Assembly: GCA_033030425.1 (NCBI GenBank)
Contig: JAUFSD010000013.1
Location: 124,001-188,000, forward strand
Direction: 5' to 3'
DNA: 64,000 bases
Source: Verpa conica
Lineage: Eukaryota; Ascomycota; Pezizomycetes; Pezizales; Morchellaceae
The translations under genes were made by a program, and so were the position numbers. Of the stretch, positions 58,915 to 64,000 are shown piece by piece. The notes under the pieces were generated by a model, which made no database searches, was not told the DNA's origin, and saw nothing but the letters and a program-made list of their open reading frames with translations. Each line of letters opens with the position of its first letter. The stretch's first letter is position 1.

Positions 58915-61900
58915 ATGAAAAAAGACAAAGTTTTCAGGGTCACTGGAATTTCCCCAGGGACTACATTGGATCATCTAGTGGACTCATTCTCTAAGGCCTT
59001 TGGTACGGAGGGTGCCCTCGATACTGACCAAACTACATTATGTCCCTCCTGTTACGGCGAAGAAACTCAAACTGCGCTTATCCAGTTCAAGTCAAACCCC
59101 CCAAGCGCCTTGGAGCGCCTCCCTCACGGCGGTAGCTACGAAATGGAGCTCGATGGTGAAGATATAAGTATCGATAAGGACTTCCACGGCCTCACCCAGC
59201 TCTACCCCACAGAGGGGGTTATAAAAGCAGAGTAAGCTACACATTATACATTTTGTCGGCAGAACGTGGGCTTATTTCTTTATAGTGTCATAGCTGTGTG
59301 TGGGCTTGATGGCCATGCATATGGGTCGTGGAGAGGGAGAGGGAACCTCCGGAGGATGTGGCTTCGTCATTTCCTTTCCAAGGACTCGCCAAGTTGTAGG
59401 ACCATAATATACGGGTACAACTCGAAACTGGAAAGTAATGCGATTCACACAACTCTGGACTTCACAAAGGAGTTCCTAGAAGAGTTGACGAAGGCAAGGA
59501 AATCTGAACAGGTAGGCCTGCAGGCAAATACGTTCGGGGATCTTTTAGGCGTATAAGGGGGTTGATGTTCCGCCTTGTGCGCCTAATACAACTGATGTCT
59601 CCCGGGTTGCACTGGAGTGTGGTTTGACCACTTGGGTGCCTCCCGGGTGGCATTGGGGGTATCAATAGAGTAGATCTTTCTGATGTAAAGTCCACTCTAT
59701 AGGAAAGAAGGAGGCCATTGGTATTTATTGGCCATAGCTTTGGGGGAATTATTATCGTTCAGGTACTGTATACTAAGCCTCCATTCTGCTATATTCCAGA
59801 TGCGAATTTGTATCTAATCTATTTTACTTCTCCACTTAGTCTCTTGTTAGGGCTAGGGAAAGCATTGACGGACATGCCCTCCGCTTCCTGTTCCCTGCAA
59901 CCTATGCCACAATATTCTTTGGTACCCCGCACCGTGGCCTTGCTGTCGATGATATCTGTGCCATGCTTGGGGAAAGTTCACCAAGAGCAGCCTTGGTCAA
60001 CTCAATTAGGAATAAGGCAATACTGCTCGAAAGCGAACTAAATAGGTTCATCAGTTGCTGCTCTAATATCAAGATAATAAATTTTTATGAGACCCATCAA
60101 ACCCGGAAACTAGTAAAGGTATGTTAGAACTCCCCGCCACCCCCCATCTCATAGTGGGCTAACAGTTTGTTATTCAGGGCGAAGATGGGAAATGGTCAAG
60201 AAGCGGCGACTTCTTTACCGCCGTAGAAAAGGAATCGTCGGTGCTCCAGCTTCCGAGCAGTATTGCAGAGAGCCTCCCTGCTGAAGGAGATCACTCTAAC
60301 ATGGTCAAATTCGATCATAAATTGCGTTCATTATCGTATACTAGTGTTCTTAAACACTTGAAAGATCTTGAGGCCGGTGCCGGTGTTGCAATTCAGACTG
60401 CTGGTGAGAACTAGTAGCTCGATTCCGCTCCTGTAACTAAAAATAAAATTTAATACTGGAATAGGTTATCGATATACAAACGCGTACAGTGCCGTTATTA
60501 ATAGAAGCGCAGAAGATCTGGAGTTGATTTGCCAGAGCGGATCTGTAGACTTGAACGAACGATACAATAGCAACAGAGATACCCTTCTGCACATAACGGC
60601 TAGTGGCGGGGACGAGGCGACGACCTCAGTACTCTTGGCACATAGAGCACATATAGAAGCGGTAGATAGGAATAACAACACAGCGCTAATAGTAGCAGCC
60701 TCCTCCGGGCATGAAAAGGTGGTTGAGATACTACTTGGAGGGGGGGCCAATATCACAGCGATAGGCCAGGATGGGTTTACGGCATTGCATTTTGCAGCTC
60801 GGAATGGCCATGACAAGGTGGTGAAGACGCTCATGAAGAAAGGTGCAAGCATCGTGGCGGTGAACGCGCAGGGTATTTCAGTGCTGCAGGACGCAATTAA
60901 GCATGGTCATGAGAATGTTGTGGAGGTTCTTTTGGGGGGTAGGGTAGACACTACGTTCATCAACCAAACTGGATACACCGCGCTGAGATATGCGATTGAA
61001 GGGGGGTATGAGAATATTGTAGGGATGCTTCTGGCGAATGGAACAGACATCACGGCAGTGGGGAATACAGCCAAGGACACTGCACTACACCTCGTAGCTT
61101 TTTTTGGGCACGAAAGAGTTGCAGAGGTGCTCCTACAAAACGGGGCGGATACCACGGCAACAGATAATAACCAGTACACACCACTCCTCCGAGCAGCTTG
61201 GGGTGGACATGAAAAGGTGGTAGAGGTACTCCTAAAGTACGGAGCGGACATCACGGTGGTAGGTGGGGCAAATAGGTCAACAGCGCTACTCTTAGCAGCC
61301 CAAAATGGACACGAAAAGGTGGTGGAGGTGCTTCTAGCGGCCAATGCAGACATAACAGCCACGGCTCCTGTACTTGTGAAATACGGAACAGAAACCACAA
61401 CCGCAGCCACTTTCAGATTTACGGCACTACTTCAAGCAGCTCTTAACGGGCACGAAAAAGTTGTGGAGGTCCTCCTAAAGAATAGGATAGACATCGTAAG
61501 ATCGGGGATTCCAAATAAATTCACAGTATTACATCTCGCAGCTATTTGGGGACATGAGAAAGTCGCAGAAGTACTCCTACAAAATGGAGCAGACACCACC
61601 GCGAAGGATATCCACCAAAGCACACCACTCCTCCGAGCAGCTCAGAGTGGACACAAAAGGACAGTGGAGGTACTTCTAAATTACAATGCCGACATTACAG
61701 CCACGAATCCTTTCGGATGTACAGCACTGCACTTGGCAGCTCAGAACGGGTATGATGAAGTTGTGGAGGTCCTTCTCCAGCACGGCGCACGTACTATGGC
61801 TAGAGACAACGAAGACTTTACACCACTACTTCGAGCAGCTTGGAGCGGATATGATAAGGTTATAGCGGCGCTTCTGAGAAATGGGGCGGATGTCAAAGCA

Positions 61901-62884
61901 GTAGCGGGCGCAAATAAGTATACAGCCCTACACTTTGCAGCTGCTAAAGGATATGACGGAGTTGCGGGATTGCTCCTACGAAATGGTGCGGACACCGAAG
62001 TCAGGGATAGTAGCCAGTATACACCACTCCTCCGAGCAATTTTGAATGGGCACGAGAAGGTGGTACAGGTACTCCTGGAGAATAGATCAGACGTCATGGC
62101 AGTGCAGGGCGAAAATAATCACACAGCACTACACCTTGCAGCTATTACTGGGCATGAAAAGATTGCGGGGTTACTCCTACAGAACGGGGCTGATATCGAA
62201 TTCACTGATAATGGCCAATACACACCACTCCTCCGAGCAGCTTTGAATGGCCGTGAGAAGGTGGTAGAGATACTCTTGATGAGCGGTGCAGATATCACGG
62301 CAGTTGAAGGTACACATAAGTATACAGCACTACACATCGCAGCTGTTATCGGGCATGAAGGAGTTGCAGAAGTCCTCCTACGGAAAGGGGCCAACCACAG
62401 AGCCACGGATTATGACCAATGCACGCCGCTCCTACAAGCAGCTTGGGAAGGATCTGATCAGGTTACGAAAATACTCCTAGAGAATGGGGCAGACATAAAT
62501 GCAGTAGATGGTACAAATTCCACGGCACTGCATATTGCAGCTTCTTTAGGACATGAGAAGGTTGTAGAGGTACTCTTAGAAAAGGGAGCGGACATTACAG
62601 CCATCGATGATGACAAATACACGCCACTCCACGAAGCAGCTAGGGGTGGCCATGGGAAGGTGGTAGCGATTCTCTTGGAGAAAAAGGCAGACATCATGGC
62701 AGTTCAAGGCACAGGTTCTACGGCACTCCACCTCGCAGCTTTCAAGGGTCATGAGAAAGTCGTAGAGATGCTAGTGATGAATGGGGCAAAAACAGCAGCG
62801 ATGGATAGTACTGGGCGCACAGCGCTACAATTAGCGGTCAAGGCAGGCCATAAGCATGTAGAGGAGCTTCTTCGAGATAAATAA
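58915..62884 (+). CDS. Gene D: RRM-like + SERAC1-type hydrolase + ankyrin protein
   Basis: Six exons: 58915-59231, 59286-59511, 59703-59762, 59840-60118, 60178-60403, 60465-62884; 1175 aa; same phases as A-C. The head is shorter at its N terminus (MKKDKVFRVTGI) and keeps CPSCYG, TALIQFKS and DISIDKDFHGLTQLYP. Hydrolase AVCGLDGHAYGSW, FIGHSFGGI (Ser193), FFGTPHRGL, GDHSNMVKF (His333). The linker YTNAYSAVINRSAEDLE matches A and B. About 22 ankyrin repeats from residue 408 alternate TALHLAA-type and QYTPLLRAA-type units. Period 198 bp is clear from 61616 to 62414, with small insertions in between. Intron 2 is 191 bp with hairpin-forming segments. The kinase pseudogene separates D from C. No disruption seen. 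Confidence 0.87.
61616..62430 (+). repeat. 198-bp higher-order ankyrin repeat in gene D
   Basis: The CACCACTCCTCCGAGCA-type phrase recurs near 61616, 61814, 62018, 62216 and 62414. Spacings are 198 except one of 204 (two extra codons). Each period is two ankyrin units. Confidence 0.8.
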
Positions 62885-64000
62885 GCAATCTTTCGGCGCT
62901 CTCCGGGTTATTCCTCTCTGAAACACCCATGTCAACAACCACCCCCGCTACTTAAGATTCAAAATACCAATACATGGGCTCTACTATCGTGATATTATGT
63001 TGTAGTTTTAATAGTTTTCAGGGTCAGACTTGACCTACTCGCTGATACGAGAATTAACAGTCGTCCAGTCATTACTTTTATGCGCCGGGAAAGATATGCA
63101 GAGATCCATTAGATGAATTATAGTCGAATGCTACTACCTCACTACGCCGGCCTTGCAGCACTTTTAGAACTAACCCATACGCAATTTTCTCTGTATATAG
63201 CTCCTTCAGATATATTAAATTTGCCCGATATAGGGCGGTGTTAGTGTGATATCTCGGCCAATGAACATATAATCCTCCTCTAGTTCATGTTGTCCTCACA
63301 TCACAGGACACGGGCGAAAGCTTAATGTACCCAAGTCTAGAACGCATCCCGGGTATCTAGCTTTACTAAATAAACTAACCTTATTGTCTCTCCAAAGCTC
63401 TAACTGACAAATAGAATTATAACTGCTATTACTGTAGTTGCGATGTCACAATTACCTATAGACTCACCGGTGTGATAACTGGTTACAAGAAAAGTAGTCA
63501 ACCTCAGGAGATTGGTAGATTATTTTTACTAGCTTTATGTTATTCACAAAGTCTGCATCGAATCCATGTCTAGGTTGGCCAATGGCTTCTCTCAATAGAT
63601 CTTCCTTTCCTTTCCTCTTATTACTTTGTTAAAGAGATATAACCCCTGCGGTAGGGAGAATGACCAATCCCACGTAGTAATGCAGGTGCATTTCCTAAAA
63701 TAGCTTATATTGCCAGTGTTTATATAAGGTATATAGTTGGACCCTTATATGTATAAGCACCACTTATATGATTACTAAGTAATACCGGATAAGCCGGTGC
63801 ATTATGGCAAGTACGTTTCCAGACCTTCCCAAAATAGAAACCCCCCCCACAAGCACTCCCTTATCCTTCTTTTGGTGGCTCGACCCTCACTACTTTATCA
63901 CAATTAAGCAGCCATAGTGGATCAAAAGAATATTTCAGCTGTACAAAGTCGTTAGTGACCTTTATTAGTATGCGTAGGGTACTAAGGAGACAAAGGGAGA
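62885..64000. other. Intergenic to window edge
   Basis: No recognisable gene. Confidence 0.45.

Overview
The window looks like an accessory, transposon-rich stretch of a filamentous ascomycete chromosome. The evidence is short spliceosomal introns (about 45-75 bp, GTAAGT/GTATGT-type donors, CTAAC-like branch sites) and fungal-specific families: LYC1-type acetyltransferase, DUF6601, DUF7708, and hydrolase-ankyrin and ankyrin proteins. Gene density is low and TA-flanked inverted-repeat elements are very numerous. A Pezizomycete (truffle/morel-like) genome would fit, but that is inference.

Left part (0-21 kb). A P-loop protein gene runs off the left edge (minus strand, two exons visible). It is followed by a LYC1-like lysine acetyltransferase (two exons), a minus-strand DUF7708 protein whose nucleotide-binding motifs look lost, a Copia gag fossil, a GC-rich GGCCCAG tract, a two-exon DUF6601 membrane protein, traces of an unrecognised minus-strand gene at 18.3-19.0 kb, and a group of small TA-flanked hairpin elements. 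Between these are long stretches with no recognisable gene.

Middle part (21-36 kb). A single-exon ankyrin protein is followed by a four-exon secreted or type I membrane Cys-rich protein. Next comes a complete, apparently young LINE (27775-32891). It has an 18-bp perfect target duplication, a gag-like ORF1 with three zinc knuckles, an endonuclease/reverse-transcriptase ORF2 and a poly(A) tail. ORF1 and ORF2 are in the same frame, separated only by one TAA followed at once by ATG. A nest of TIR elements follows.

Right part (37-63 kb). This is the most interesting region: four paralogous genes A (37721-40573), B (44735-48655), C (50222-54052) and D (58915-62884), all on the plus strand. Each has six exons with the same intron phases (2,0,0,0,1). 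Each encodes an RRM-like N-terminal domain with an invariant CPSCY motif, then a SERAC1/DUF676-type alpha/beta hydrolase (GHSFGG nucleophile elbow, GTPHRG block, DHS-x-MVKF histidine block), and then 11-22 ankyrin repeats. No NACHT or NB-ARC module lies between the hydrolase and the repeats. In A, B and D the ankyrin DNA is built of 198- or 297-bp higher-order units, which suggests rapid repeat turnover. Each gene has a different abnormally long intron, and in A, B and C it holds a small inverted-repeat element. The separate ankyrin gene at 21 kb shares its 3' flank with A and B. A protein kinase-SH3 gene with a nonsense codon and a poly-C frameshift lies between C and D.

My reading is a rapidly diversifying cluster of effector-plus-repeat receptors related to the architecture of fungal NLR-like (allorecognition/immunity) proteins but without the NTPase switch. 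Function is inference; architecture, exon structure and repeat periodicity are read directly from the sequence.
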